Shown: positions 53,044 through 62,079 of the stretch, one piece after another | How positions within the stretch are numbered: the first letter of the stretch is position 1 | Layout of the letters: each line of letters opens with the position of its first letter | DNA from: DATKPE01 sp035524335 | GTDB taxonomy: Bacteria; Bacteroidota; Ignavibacteria; UBA10030; SZUA-254 | DNA length: 64,000 bases | Assembly (NCBI GenBank): GCA_035524335.1 | Contig: DATKPE010000047.1 | Coordinates: 75,096 to 139,095, forward strand | Direction: 5' to 3' | Program-made: the position numbers and the translations under genes | Notes under the pieces: generated by a model | What the model saw: only the letters and a program-made list of their open reading frames with translations | Told to the model about the DNA's origin: nothing | Database searches by the model: none

Positions 53044-55212
53044 TCATCCCTGCACCGCTTCCGCAGATTTCCTGCTCGTCCGGGCGATGAGCATTTCGGC
53101 GATCGCGAGGAGAAGCGCCGCCAGAACGCAGTACCTCCAGAGTTCCACGCCGAACCGGGACTGCAGGATCTGTGCGCGGATCTCGCTTCCCTCGTCGAGC
53201 GTGGTGACAGATCCGGAGGGAATCGCCGCCGACTGGCACCAGCGCGCCACGTCGTCCGGTGCGGCCGGGCGGGTGTCCGACTCGGCCGGGTCGGGATTGA
53301 CGGCAAATGCCGTGAGCAGGGTCTGACCGGCGCGCAGTTCGTAGATCCCGGGGGCGGAGAGTCGGGGGAGAGCTGCGGTCGCCATCGGCCGGCCGATCGT
53401 TCCCTTCTGCATGTCGACCCGGACAATTTCTTCCGTTCCGTCCGGGTGTATCATCGACACTTTACCCTCCCTGTTCAGCTCAGGGGTTGCGCGGAGGAGC
53501 AGAACCGGATTCTCGCCGCAATAGAACGACCGCGCGGAATCTCCCCGGTCCGCGGTATAGAGGAGTGACCGGTAGAGAAGCGGGGCGAACAGCCCTTTCA
53601 CCGGAAAATCGGACCAGGCGAGAACAGGCGGGACGGCATACAGGAGAATTTTCCCGTTCTGGAGCCTGTACTCCGTCAGGAACGGGTGACCGCCCGTCGT
53701 CGAGATGATGGTTTGACCCGTTTTTCCCGGTTCATGGACGATCTGGCGGGATATGACCGGAGACTCCAGTTCCCTGTTCCGATCCCGCGGCGATGTCCCG
53801 TTCTCGAACATGCCGCTGAAGATGGGATGATCGAGGTCGACCGACCGGAATTTCGTCCCCTCGGCGCCGCCGGAAACCTGTTCCACAGTGAGCGGCGGGA
53901 GATTCAATTCCGACGTCAGCGTGGTGCGGATCGGTCCATCCGGTGACGCCGAAGAGGGATAGAGGAGGAGTCCGCCTCCGTCCCGGACGAACTGTGCGAT
54001 TCTGCGGCTGTCGGAGGGGGGAAGATCGTCGAGATTCTGCAGTACGAGGACGTCGACGCTCCTGAGATCGAGAAAGGCCGCCTTCGCCAGGGGGACCTGC
54101 TGATATGACCAGAATGCGCGGCCGCTGTCCGACTGGCTGGCGGAAAGCGCCATGACGAGAAATTTCGCATCCCCATCCGTCGAGGTGATCAGCCCGACTC
54201 TGACATTCTCGGGCACGTTGACGGTGAAATACCTTCTGTTGTCGAATTCCAGCGCATCCTGTTCGGATTCAATGTATCCCCGCAGGATGCCGGCACGCTT
54301 CGGGACCGGGTCCATCTCGATCTCCGAGGAACCCCAGGGATCGGCCGAGCAGTTGTGCTGTACGATGCGGGTCTCGTCGATGAACAGACTCACCGGACTG
54401 TTCCGGAGCGGCGCCGGATTGAAGTTGCGGATGAGGGCGCTGACCCGGATGGGAGAACCGCGTTCGATCATCGCGGAGAGGAGAGCGGCGGAATCGACAG
54501 CACCGTTCGGAACCGGCGACGATCCGATCCGGACCAGAAAGTACCGGGACCGGTCGGGAAGGACGGACCCGGGCGGGGGAACCGGATTCGGCCATGGAAG
54601 CTGGGTCGCCTGCAGATCGCTGACGATATACACCTCCCTGTTGGCGTTATGGGAGTTCTTCATGAGCTCCGCCGCGAGGCGCACCGCTTCAGCGATCGTC
54701 CGGCGAACCGGCGACACAACGCTCTGTCTGATCGCAGACCGGATGAATTCGGGATCGTGCGCGGCGGGATTCACCGTGGCCCGCGGCAGATCGGAGAGGC
54801 GGAGAAAGTAGATCTCGTCGCCGTCGTGGAAGAGCTCGGTGAGGTGCACCGCGGTCTCCCGGGCCCGGCTGAACCGCTCGCCGTGTTCATCCCGGGCCGA
54901 CATCGAATACGAATCGTCCAGAATCAGGACGATGGTCGAATTTGCCTGCGAACCGAAACCGGCGCCGAGCGTTCCGCGGAGCGCGGGCCGCGCGAACGCC
55001 ATGACCACGGCGACGATGAGAAGCGTCCTGATGATCAGAAGGAGGATCTGGCGGAGCTTCAGCCTCCGGATTTTGGAAAGCTGGAGTTCACGCAGGAACG
55101 CCAGCGTGCTGAACTCTATTGTTTGTAATTTCCGGAGATTGAGGAGATGGAGGAGAAGCGGAATAGCGGAGGCAGCCAGTCCGAAGAGGACCAGGGGATT
55201 AAGAAATGTCAT
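53044..55212 (-). CDS. BatA-domain protein with von Willebrand factor A region
   Basis: This 722-residue membrane protein starts MTFLNPLVLFGLAASAIPLLLHLLNLRKL, the BatA N-terminal signature, with a second helix (LRQILLLIIRTLLIVAVVMAFARPAL) before a vWA domain whose MIDAS motif reads LDDSYSMSARDEHGERF (DxSxS). A large region (about residues 275-680) with a class-I glutamine-amidotransferase-like segment (VDVLVLQNLDDLPPSDSRRIAQFV) follows, then a C-terminal helix (WRYCVLAALLLAIAEMLIA). In FCB bacteria such proteins often accompany Bat/MoxR complexes; no MoxR is seen here. Function unknown. It leads the operon with hflX and suhB. Confidence 0.85.
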   Translation of the reverse strand: MTFLNPLVLFGLAASAIPLLLHLLNLRKLQTIEFSTLAFLRELQLSKIRRLKLRQILLLIIRTLLIVAVVMAFARPALRGTLGAGFGSQANSTIVLILDDSYSMSARDEHGERFSRARETAVHLTELFHDGDEIYFLRLSDLPRATVNPAAHDPEFIRSAIRQSVVSPVRRTIAEAVRLAAELMKNSHNANREVYIVSDLQATQLPWPNPVPPPGSVLPDRSRYFLVRIGSSPVPNGAVDSAALLSAMIERGSPIRVSALIRNFNPAPLRNSPVSLFIDETRIVQHNCSADPWGSSEIEMDPVPKRAGILRGYIESEQDALEFDNRRYFTVNVPENVRVGLITSTDGDAKFLVMALSASQSDSGRAFWSYQQVPLAKAAFLDLRSVDVLVLQNLDDLPPSDSRRIAQFVRDGGGLLLYPSSASPDGPIRTTLTSELNLPPLTVEQVSGGAEGTKFRSVDLDHPIFSGMFENGTSPRDRNRELESPVISRQIVHEPGKTGQTIISTTGGHPFLTEYRLQNGKILLYAVPPVLAWSDFPVKGLFAPLLYRSLLYTADRGDSARSFYCGENPVLLLRATPELNREGKVSMIHPDGTEEIVRVDMQKGTIGRPMATAALPRLSAPGIYELRAGQTLLTAFAVNPDPAESDTRPAAPDDVARWCQSAAIPSGSVTTLDEGSEIRAQILQSRFGVELWRYCVLAALLLAIAEMLIARTSRKSAEAVQG

Positions 55213-55586
55213 GCCGTCAGGAAATTTCCCTCGAAAACGATGTCCATATGCTGCCCTCAATGACAATAAATTTTGTGAAAAAAGCAAGGATTCGCGGATA
55301 TGGTGAACGCCCCCATGTTCCGGTTCCGGAAGAGTTCATGGTACTCATTTTGTATTTCCGAACGACTCCGGTTCCGGCAGGGTGACAGTCCGTGACATTC
55401 CACCCGCGCAGGTATCCTTCATACCGTTGAATGGAATCGGACTGTTTTATCGTAATTCCATCGTCTGCGGACAATTTTCATCAACAAAAATTTTGACCTT
55501 CATCCTATCTCTCCGTACATTAGCCTATCACTCCCCGATCTGTTCTTCGACCGACGATTGCCATCGTCCGAATTTCCCCTTTCGCT
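55213..55586. other. Intergenic region between BatA operon and small-protein/TonB genes
   Basis: This 374-base stretch holds one good plus-strand promoter (55493-55521). It also contains two copies of TCCGGTTCCGG (near 55319 and 55368), facing the same way. No gene, RNA or cobalamin-type riboswitch element is recognisable. Confidence 0.55.
55493..55521 (+). promoter_or_regulatory. Promoter for the small protein and TonB receptor genes
   Basis: TTGACC at 55493-55498, a 17-base spacer, TACATT at 55516-55521. It lies 65 bases before the TTG start of the small protein and about 518 bases before the TonB receptor. Confidence 0.55.
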
Positions 55587-55952
55587 TTGCGTACCGATCG
55601 CAGGAAATATTACACCCTCGCCCTGTCTCTCCGACAGCTTCTCGCATTGCTGATCGCGTGCAACTATTTTGCGTTCCGCACCGAGCTGTTCAGCGACGAA
55701 TACGAAGAGAACCATCCGACGGTACCGGCCGGGATTCAGGCATTCACGCAGTCGTCGCTCAATTGGGAAACGTTTGACAAGGATAACGCATCCAAAGCGT
55801 TCACGATTTCGGTCGATCCGGTTGTCGTGTTTATGTCGCGCGTTCCGCCGGCGCCGGTCGTTCCATCTCCCGTTGCCGCCCCTGCCGGTCCGGTCAGGGA
55901 CAAATCCCCGCCTTCATCTCCGTCCGATATCGCCCAACAGGCACATTCCTGA
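55587..55952 (+). CDS. Possible small secreted or membrane protein before the TonB receptor
   Basis: This frame encodes 121 residues starting at TTG 55587, with a hydrophobic stretch LALSLRQLLALLIACNYFAF at residues 11-30, then a soluble, Pro/Val-rich tail (VPPAPVVPSPVAAPAGPV). No ATG or GTG is available upstream before an in-frame TAG, and no ribosome site is obvious. Against its being a gene: non-ATG start and low-complexity tail. For it: a strong promoter just upstream, a leader-peptide-like N-terminus, and position just before a TonB receptor, where small helper proteins are often found. Function unknown. Confidence 0.45.
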   Translation: MRTDRRKYYTLALSLRQLLALLIACNYFAFRTELFSDEYEENHPTVPAGIQAFTQSSLNWETFDKDNASKAFTISVDPVVVFMSRVPPAPVVPSPVAAPAGPVRDKSPPSSPSDIAQQAHS

Positions 55953-56038
55953 CACTCCGCGGCACCCCGCAGGAGAACGGATGATGCGGTCTTACAACGC
56001 ATTCCAACCACTTGAGATGCAGAAAGGTGATTTCTCAG

Positions 56039-58144
56039 ATGAAAACAATTCTCGCAGTTTGCGTGCTCGCTCTTCTTGCGGCGGGCTCAATGAAAGGGCA
56101 GGAACAGACGTCCGATACGATGGTTTACCGATATCCGGGCGAGGTTGTCATATCGGCCTCCCGGATGTCGGTCCCGCTCCGGGAGACGCCCTATCCCGTC
56201 AGCATCGTCGATTCGACCGATCTCCAGTCGATGCCGCGGGGGACCTCGGCCGATGAGGCGCTGAAATTCGTGCCGGGCGTGAAAGTGGACAATCAGGCGA
56301 ACGGAGAGCGCGTTCACATGTCGATCCGGGGGCAGGGCATTCTGACGGAGACCGGCATCCGGAGCATCAAAATTCTTCTCGACGGGATTCCGATCAACGA
56401 TCCGACCGGATTCGCTCCCGATCTCTTCGATGTCGACTGGCGGACGGTGGGCCGGATGGAGGTTGTCCGCGGGCCCGCGGCGTCGCTCTACGGAGGAGGA
56501 GCGGCGGGTGGGATCCTCAATATCACGACGCAGAACTCGCCGGCGGTTCCCATCTTCGGCGACGCCTCGGCGCAGTACGGATCCAACAACTTCTGGAAGG
56601 GATTCGGAGAGTTCGGCGGCAATGCCGACAACGTGAATTACCGGCTCTCGTTTTCCCGCACCGCCGGCGACGGCTACAGGGTGCATACCCATTTCTTCGA
56701 AAATAACGTCTACGGCAAGGCGACCTGGACGCCGACGGCCAGCGTGGAACTGACGCCGATCTTTTCCTGGAACGACACGCGGCACGAGAACCCGGAAGGG
56801 CTGAGTCTCGCCCAGTTCACCGCCGATCCGACACTGCCGAACGACGACGCGGTGCCGTACGACGAACACATGGAGATGAACCGCACAACGAACGGTCTGA
56901 CCGGACGGATTCTCGTCGCCGACGACCAGGAGCTGCGGTTCAACGGCTACGTCAAGCATTCCGTCTATGTCGAAGCGAACAACCACGTGTTCGATCATCA
57001 GAACCTGACGACGCCCGGCACTTCCGTCCAGTATTCGATCACCACCGGCAGGGAGGCGGATCAGCTCAGGAACAAGTTCAGCGCGGGCGCGGATTTTCAG
57101 TGGCAGACGATCAATGAGCATTCCGACTCGAACGCCCATTCCATCGAGCTCGACTCCCTCTGGTCGAAACAGCAGAACTTTTCGCGCGGCTTCGGCATCT
57201 TCGCGGCCGACATGATCGAGGTCGGCGCCAACTGGAACATCATGGGAAGTCTCCGGCTCGACAAGATCCACAACGAGCTGAACGATTATCTGAAAACGGA
57301 CTCGAGCGACGCCTCCGGGAGCGCCGACTTTTCCAACGTCACCGGCCGCATCGGCGTCACCTTCACCCCGTCGACCGACCTTTCCCTTTTTGCGAGCTGG
57401 GGACAGGGCTTCATCCCGCCCTCGACCGAGGAGGTCGGCACAAATCCGAACGGCTACCGGGGCTTCAATTCCGATCTCGTCCCGTCCACCTCCAATTCGT
57501 ATGAACTCGGTGCGCGCGGCATTCTTCACCGCGACATCGAGTACGACGTTTCGGGGTACTATGTCACCACCAGCAATGATTTCGACCGGTACCGGATCCC
57601 CGGACGCGGAAACGGCGAAGAGGGAACGTTCTACAAGAACGTCGGCGCCACCAGGCGCTTCGGCGCGGAATGTGCCCTCCTCTACCATCCCCTCCGGACG
57701 CTGACACTGCAGGCGGCGTACACCTATTCGCATTTCACCTACGACATCGGCGATCCTATCCCCATTCTGATGGACGATACGTCGGATCACCGTGCGATCC
57801 TGAACGGCAACTGGCTTCCCAATTCCCCCCAGCATCAGCTGATGATCGACCTGCGGTACGACGTCGTGCCGGAACTGATGCTCGGTCTGGGCACCGAGAC
57901 GCTCAGCAAGTCGTACATCGACGGCGCGAACAAGGAATCGGAAGCGGCGGCCGGATACACGCTCCTCAACGCGCGCGTGGTCTGGCACTGGGCAATGGCC
58001 GGACTCTCGGGGGATGTGCACTGCCAGGGAAGGAACCTGACCGATCAGAAATATGCGGCGTTCACGGAGCCGGACTCCGGCGGAAACTCATATCAGCCCG
58101 GGCCGGGGCGTGAATTTTTTGCCGGAATTCTGATTCATCTCTAA
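56039..58144 (+). CDS. TonB-dependent outer-membrane receptor
   Basis: This 701-residue receptor has a signal peptide (MKTILAVCVLALLAAGSMKG), a plug with ISASRMSVPLRETPYPVSIVD, IRSIKILLDGIPINDPTG, and MEVVRGPAASLYGGGAAGGILNI, and a long barrel ending in a terminal aromatic strand (REFFAGILIHL). The plug resembles FhuA/FepA-type siderophore receptors, as do SWGQGFIPPSTEEV and VGLNAYYVTTSNDFD-like barrel segments, but no substrate can be assigned. The ATG 56039 follows an AAAGGTGA ribosome site. A terminator hairpin follows at 58174-58204. Confidence 0.92.
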   Translation: MKTILAVCVLALLAAGSMKGQEQTSDTMVYRYPGEVVISASRMSVPLRETPYPVSIVDSTDLQSMPRGTSADEALKFVPGVKVDNQANGERVHMSIRGQGILTETGIRSIKILLDGIPINDPTGFAPDLFDVDWRTVGRMEVVRGPAASLYGGGAAGGILNITTQNSPAVPIFGDASAQYGSNNFWKGFGEFGGNADNVNYRLSFSRTAGDGYRVHTHFFENNVYGKATWTPTASVELTPIFSWNDTRHENPEGLSLAQFTADPTLPNDDAVPYDEHMEMNRTTNGLTGRILVADDQELRFNGYVKHSVYVEANNHVFDHQNLTTPGTSVQYSITTGREADQLRNKFSAGADFQWQTINEHSDSNAHSIELDSLWSKQQNFSRGFGIFAADMIEVGANWNIMGSLRLDKIHNELNDYLKTDSSDASGSADFSNVTGRIGVTFTPSTDLSLFASWGQGFIPPSTEEVGTNPNGYRGFNSDLVPSTSNSYELGARGILHRDIEYDVSGYYVTTSNDFDRYRIPGRGNGEEGTFYKNVGATRRFGAECALLYHPLRTLTLQAAYTYSHFTYDIGDPIPILMDDTSDHRAILNGNWLPNSPQHQLMIDLRYDVVPELMLGLGTETLSKSYIDGANKESEAAAGYTLLNARVVWHWAMAGLSGDVHCQGRNLTDQKYAAFTEPDSGGNSYQPGPGREFFAGILIHL

Positions 58145-58173
58145 ATCGCCCGGCATCCGGATCATCGGGTTAC

Positions 58174-58204
58174 CGCGACCTCCTCCGCCGGGGAGGTCGC
58201 GTTT
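58174..58204 (+). terminator. Hairpin terminator after the second TonB receptor
   Basis: A perfect 10-base-pair GC-rich stem (58174-58183 with 58192-58201) with an 8-base loop is followed by TTT. It lies 30 bases after the receptor stop. The T tract is short, so it may be bidirectional with the convergent VOC gene. Confidence 0.65.
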
Positions 58205-58274
58205 CCCGATAAACCGGGGGATGAGTAATGGAGGGTCGGATTCCTCCGTCGGTGTAGCGAGGGAGGTCGTGTCG

Positions 58275-58658
58275 TCAAGAATCCCGCTTCAGATTCGCCG
58301 GCTGTTGATATAACCCGACGATATTCCCTGCCGGGTCGAGGAACCGCGCGGTGATCTCGGGCGCATCGGCCCCGACCGGCTGGACGACGATCCCTCCGAG
58401 TGCGGCAAGATCACGGAGGGTCGCTTCGATATCGTCCACCATGATATAGAACAAAATGCCCGGTTGAGGCACCGCCGGCCGTTCCGTTATCCAGGTGCCG
58501 CTCACCTCTCCCACCGGATCGTCGAATGCCGTCGTGCCGTCACCTCTCCTGCGGATCTTCCATCCAAAGAGCTTCGAATAAAATTCGGCCGATCTGCCGA
58601 TGTCCAGGGCGGGCATTTCCACGTAACAGATTTTTCCGTTGACGTACGTTGTCGGCAT
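58275..58658 (-). CDS. VOC-family (glyoxalase/bleomycin-resistance fold) protein
   Basis: This 127-residue protein has the two beta-alpha-beta-beta-beta units of the vicinal-oxygen-chelate fold: ICYVEMPALDIGRSAEFYSKLFGWKI and ILFYIMVDDIEATLRDLAALGG, ending ARFLDPAGNIVGLYQ. The metal ligands of true glyoxalases are not all obvious, so the activity is unknown. A promoter with a perfect TTGACA lies 136 bases upstream, and an AAAGGAT ribosome site precedes the ATG. Confidence 0.88.
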   Translation of the reverse strand: MPTTYVNGKICYVEMPALDIGRSAEFYSKLFGWKIRRRGDGTTAFDDPVGEVSGTWITERPAVPQPGILFYIMVDDIEATLRDLAALGGIVVQPVGADAPEITARFLDPAGNIVGLYQQPANLKRDS

Positions 58659-58793
58659 GATGAACGATCCTTTCTTCTGAAAGGTGAATGGATGATGGCC
58701 GGAATATCATTTTTCTCCTTCCGGTTTCTACAGCTGTACCGGGTCGACGGCCTTTCCGCATCGCCGGTCGTTCCGGGGTTCTTCCTTCAATCA

Positions 58794-58821
58794 TATATAT
58801 ATTTTCCCCATGGATTGTCAA
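58794..58821 (-). promoter_or_regulatory. Promoter for the VOC gene
   Basis: Minus strand: TTGACA at 58821-58816 (perfect consensus), a 16-base spacer, TATATA at 58799-58794. The leader would be about 130 bases. It is divergent from the tRNA-Pro promoter 26 bases away. Confidence 0.6.
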
Positions 58822-58847
58822 ATCAGGTGCTATCGATCCCAATTCTA

Positions 58848-58876
58848 TTGCACATCCGATCCCTTCTGATTATATT
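58848..58876 (+). promoter_or_regulatory. Promoter for tRNA-Pro
   Basis: TTGCAC at 58848-58853, a 17-base spacer, TATATT at 58871-58876. Transcription would start near 58883, about 70 bases before the mature tRNA. Confidence 0.65.
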
Positions 58877-58951
58877 TACAAGCCAGGTGCCCTCAGGAGA
58901 TGTGGGGTGAACTCTGGTGCGAAAGGCGATGAAGCAGGTTAAAAATCAATT

Positions 58952-59026
58952 CGGGATGTAGCGCAGCCCGGTTAGCGCGCCTGCCTTGGGCGCAGGAGGT
59001 CGCAAGTTCGAATCTTGCCATCCCGA
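58952..59026 (+). tRNA. tRNA-Pro (anticodon TGG)
   Basis: A full cloverleaf: the acceptor stem pairs CGGGATG (58952-58958) with CATCCCG (59019-59025); D arm GCGC..GCGC; anticodon stem CCTGC/GCAGG around CTTGGGC, with anticodon TGG at 58987-58989; a T arm GCAAG/CTTGC with TTCGAAT loop; discriminator A at 59026. The CCA end is not encoded, so it must be added by the CCA-adding enzyme. A promoter is at 58848-58876. Confidence 0.96.
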
Positions 59027-59170
59027 CGAGGTCTGTACCGGCCCAATCCGTCCATCATCCCTCTCCCGGGGTATGACGCCCCCGGCATCGGGAGGAGGAA
59101 TCCGGGTTCTGTTTACCAGCGCATCCAACCGCCGTCCGGCGATCCGTCCGGGTCCGGCGAGTCCACGATC

Positions 59171-60058
59171 ATGAGGAATTCCATGCACCGAGCTCCGTCC
59201 CGTGCCCTCCGCGCCGCTCTCCCGGTTTTCCGGTGGATACTTACCGCGGCTCTCCTCGTCCCGCTCTCGGAAACCGCCGCCCAGAACAGCGGGTACTTCG
59301 CCATCCTGCCCGCCTTCCACGACCGGTTGAACCGTTCCGGTCTCGAAAGTCCGCTTCAGCTCAATCACCAGAAATTTGTGGTCTTCGTCTACCGGAATGC
59401 GGTCGCCGTCTACTCCGAAGCCGACTTTTTCAATCCGACGCAGGATACGATCCGGCAGGAACTCGCCCTGCCGTCGACCGGTCACGATGAAAATCTGTCC
59501 GCCCCCGAGAGCCGCGTTTCAAACGGCATCCTGAGCGTCCGCATGTGGATCGAAGGGGAGAAGATGATGCCCCGCGCGGTCTCCGATGCGAATGAAGACT
59601 GGATTACCGTCACGGTGCGGTTCGCTCCCGCCCAGGCGCGGAAGGTGAAGGCGCTTTTCTGGGCTCAGACATCCCTCGCCAATGTGGAATCGACGCCGGG
59701 GCTCGACACTGTCCCGATCGACCCGGGCCCCCGCGGATTCATGCTCGATCTTCTCCACGCCGGCGTCTGGGGCGGTCCCATCGGAACGATCGATGTCACC
59801 GTGCTGTTCAAGGGGGGACTCAGGGTCGGGCAGGATTCGGTCACCGCGGAACCGGAAACATATGAATCGACCGATACCTCGCTGACCTGGTCGATGACCT
59901 CCCTCGAGCCGCTCGCCGGCGACAATATCGTGCTGTTCTACAGACCTGCCGGTCCCTGGCCCGCAGGACCGAACACGATGGCGCACCTCTCGGAATACAT
60001 CGTCAGGAAAGTCTACGACACCCTCCTCTATGTTGCCGGCAGGCGCGAGCCGGAGTAA
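59171..60058 (+). CDS. Secreted protein of unknown function
   Basis: This 295-residue protein starts at ATG 59171 with a signal peptide (RALRAALPVFRWILTAALLVPLSETAAQ) and continues as a beta-rich domain (VVFVYRNAVAVYSEADFFNPTQDTIRQEL, WITVTVRFAPAQARKVKALFWAQT, IDVTVLFKGGLRV). I recognise no family. It ends in a helix-like LSEYIVRKVYDTLLYV segment. It lies 144 bases after tRNA-Pro, perhaps read from the tRNA promoter, and is convergent with the membrane protein at 60064 by 5 bases. Confidence 0.75.
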   Translation: MRNSMHRAPSRALRAALPVFRWILTAALLVPLSETAAQNSGYFAILPAFHDRLNRSGLESPLQLNHQKFVVFVYRNAVAVYSEADFFNPTQDTIRQELALPSTGHDENLSAPESRVSNGILSVRMWIEGEKMMPRAVSDANEDWITVTVRFAPAQARKVKALFWAQTSLANVESTPGLDTVPIDPGPRGFMLDLLHAGVWGGPIGTIDVTVLFKGGLRVGQDSVTAEPETYESTDTSLTWSMTSLEPLAGDNIVLFYRPAGPWPAGPNTMAHLSEYIVRKVYDTLLYVAGRREPE

Positions 60059-60063
60059 CCCGT

Positions 60064-61854
60064 CTACTCGGTCAGTTTTCTCAGCCGGCCGTACTCCCTG
60101 AAACTGCGCGTCAGAAATCCGCCCGGATCCTCCGCAAGCCTGCGCTTCAGCTCGGCCCTGAAGATGTCCGGCGCGGTAACCGCAATGGAATCGAACTGCC
60201 GGAAGGCAAACGCGTACCGGTAGGGATCGAGCACGGCATATCCCTTCGCCGTACAGCACGCGTCGAACTTCGGAACGGTTTTCAGGTAGAGAAATGTCCG
60301 GTCGTCCCAGTAGACGAGCCGCCAGTCGGCGGGATGCTCCTCGCAGAAGGGAATTGGCGTTCCGAGCATCGACCGCGGCGAGGAAACGAGATCCTGGAGG
60401 GAGAGAACGATGAAGTCGACGCCGTACCCCGCAAGTTTCCGTTCGAATCCGGGTGTGCGCGCCATGATCGCATAATACTCGTCCCAGATGCTGTCGCCGA
60501 GGTTCCTGCTGTCGATGAAGTTCTTTCCTTCCGGAAATTCCCAGACAAGCTGTCCGCCGATCTCGTTCGAGTTGAACGGCCGCCCGCTGATCCCCTGGTT
60601 GCGCATGAAATCGATGAGGCCGGCGGAAAAATAATGCCGGTCGGGACCGAATCCGGTATGCCGGTGATACCGCAGATCCTTGTAGAGCTCATCGTCGGCC
60701 GCCATGACGATCAGAACGGCGGTCAGGAGGATGACGGCGGCGAGCGCCGCCCCGCGCCTGAGGAATCTCGCGGCGGCCGGGAGGAGACCGGCGAGAGCCG
60801 TGAGACCGAGCGCTGTCCCCGCGGCGGTGACGACGGCAAAATCCGAGGTGAAGCGGACGCCGCGGAGCGAGTAGAGCGCGAACACTGCATAGAGGACCGA
60901 GGGAAAAATATCCTTCCGGCGGACCGACGCCGCGAGGGACGAAGCGCCGAGGATCAGGAGCAGTTTGTAGATCAGAATCGTGCGCGATTCAAAATCCGCT
61001 GATAGCGGGGGAAGCCACTCCACCACCTGCGCGAGAAGCCGGAGATGGATATGCCGGTAGACATAAAGGTACGTATCGATCCCGTGCGGGTTGACGAGGA
61101 GGGCGGCTGTGCATGCAATGACGATCCCCGCCAGGAAGAGCGGCTGCGGTTTCCGCCGCAGTGCCGGGTCACCGCCTCCGCGGAGCCGGGGAAAAAGGAA
61201 TTCCGCCGTCTCGACGGCCAGCGCTGTCGCTAAAAGAAGTATCCCGCCGATCACGCCGGGGTGCATGTTGGCCCAGAGGACGAAAATGGGGGGAAGCAGA
61301 TAGAGCCGCCGGACTGCGGCCCGGGGGTCGTAGCGGTACGAGATCAGAAGCCAGAGGAGCGCCGCAAAGAAGAAGAGGGAGATCGTGTACGGACGGTCCT
61401 GGATGCCGAACATCGTTGCGAGGAACGTCAGGAGGAGGACGAAAATGACGACCGGCAGGGGAATTCCGAGCCTTCGCATGGCGGCGAGCAGAAAGAACAC
61501 GATGCCGCAGGAGAGAAGCGCCGGAAGAATCTGCATGAGCAGATAGCCGCCCGCCGAGTAGAGCGTATAGATCAGGAGGTCCCAACCCCATTCGAAGGGG
61601 ATCCACGGCTGGCCGGCGGTCACGTAGCCGAATACATCGGCGGAGGGGACGGAATGATGTGCGGCGATCCAGCGTCCGGTGGCGAGATGCCAGAAGACGT
61701 CGTCGTCCGTGATCTGTCCGATGCTGATGCAGGCGGCGAAGACGAGAAGCAGGAGGGAGGCGGCATACGCGGCGGCCGGTCGTGCGGGGGAAACCTCCGG
61801 CGGATTGCCGGCGGGTTCCGGCGGGGAAAGCTCTGACGTGGCGCCGGTGGTCAT
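60064..61854 (-). CDS. Polytopic membrane protein with GT-C-like Asp motif
   Basis: This 596-residue protein has about eleven to twelve membrane helices in the first 380 residues. The first loop reads QITDDDVFWHLATGRWIAAHH, an acidic motif placed like that of GT-C glycosyltransferases, followed by FGYVTAGQPWIPFEWGWDLLIYTLYSAGGY. The C-terminal 200 residues are soluble (FNSNEIGGQLVWEFPEGKNFIDSRN). Proteins of this shape are common in FCB/PVC bacteria without a known role; glycosyl transfer is inference. The ATG 61854 is preferred to the TTG at 61884 because a promoter places its -10 box 8 bases before it. Confidence 0.8.
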   Translation of the reverse strand: MTTGATSELSPPEPAGNPPEVSPARPAAAYAASLLLLVFAACISIGQITDDDVFWHLATGRWIAAHHSVPSADVFGYVTAGQPWIPFEWGWDLLIYTLYSAGGYLLMQILPALLSCGIVFFLLAAMRRLGIPLPVVIFVLLLTFLATMFGIQDRPYTISLFFFAALLWLLISYRYDPRAAVRRLYLLPPIFVLWANMHPGVIGGILLLATALAVETAEFLFPRLRGGGDPALRRKPQPLFLAGIVIACTAALLVNPHGIDTYLYVYRHIHLRLLAQVVEWLPPLSADFESRTILIYKLLLILGASSLAASVRRKDIFPSVLYAVFALYSLRGVRFTSDFAVVTAAGTALGLTALAGLLPAAARFLRRGAALAAVILLTAVLIVMAADDELYKDLRYHRHTGFGPDRHYFSAGLIDFMRNQGISGRPFNSNEIGGQLVWEFPEGKNFIDSRNLGDSIWDEYYAIMARTPGFERKLAGYGVDFIVLSLQDLVSSPRSMLGTPIPFCEEHPADWRLVYWDDRTFLYLKTVPKFDACCTAKGYAVLDPYRYAFAFRQFDSIAVTAPDIFRAELKRRLAEDPGGFLTRSFREYGRLRKLTE

Positions 61855-61862
61855 GACCGGAA

Positions 61863-61891
61863 AATGTAGCGAATCGTCTGTCAATTTTCAA
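61863..61891 (-). promoter_or_regulatory. Promoter for the GT-C-like gene, predicted leaderless
   Basis: Minus strand: TTGAAA at 61891-61886, a 17-base spacer, TACATT at 61868-61863, then 8 bases to the ATG at 61854. It decides the start, because the alternative TTG lies in the spacer. Confidence 0.6.
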
Positions 61892-62079
61892 TAGTTTGGC
61901 TCATTCGTATCCTTCGTGCTTTCGGATGGGGAATAAAAAATGCGGCCGGCGGTTCGCCGTCCCGTTGCGGCGGAGAGATGAAAATTTCCGGGGAGGGAGA
62001 GTGGGCGGCTGGGAGGGAAAGAAATGCCGTCTGGGAGTGTGACAGCCGGCAAAGGGGGGCGGGGTTTTCCGACGGATGG

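Noticed and set aside
55213..56038. Cobalamin or other riboswitch upstream of the TonB receptor
   Set aside because: No conserved cobalamin-box sequence or matching fold could be seen by eye.
56087..58021. 644-residue minus-strand frame opposite the second TonB receptor
   Set aside because: The plus-strand receptor has signal peptide, plug motifs and barrel; the antisense frame lacks any.
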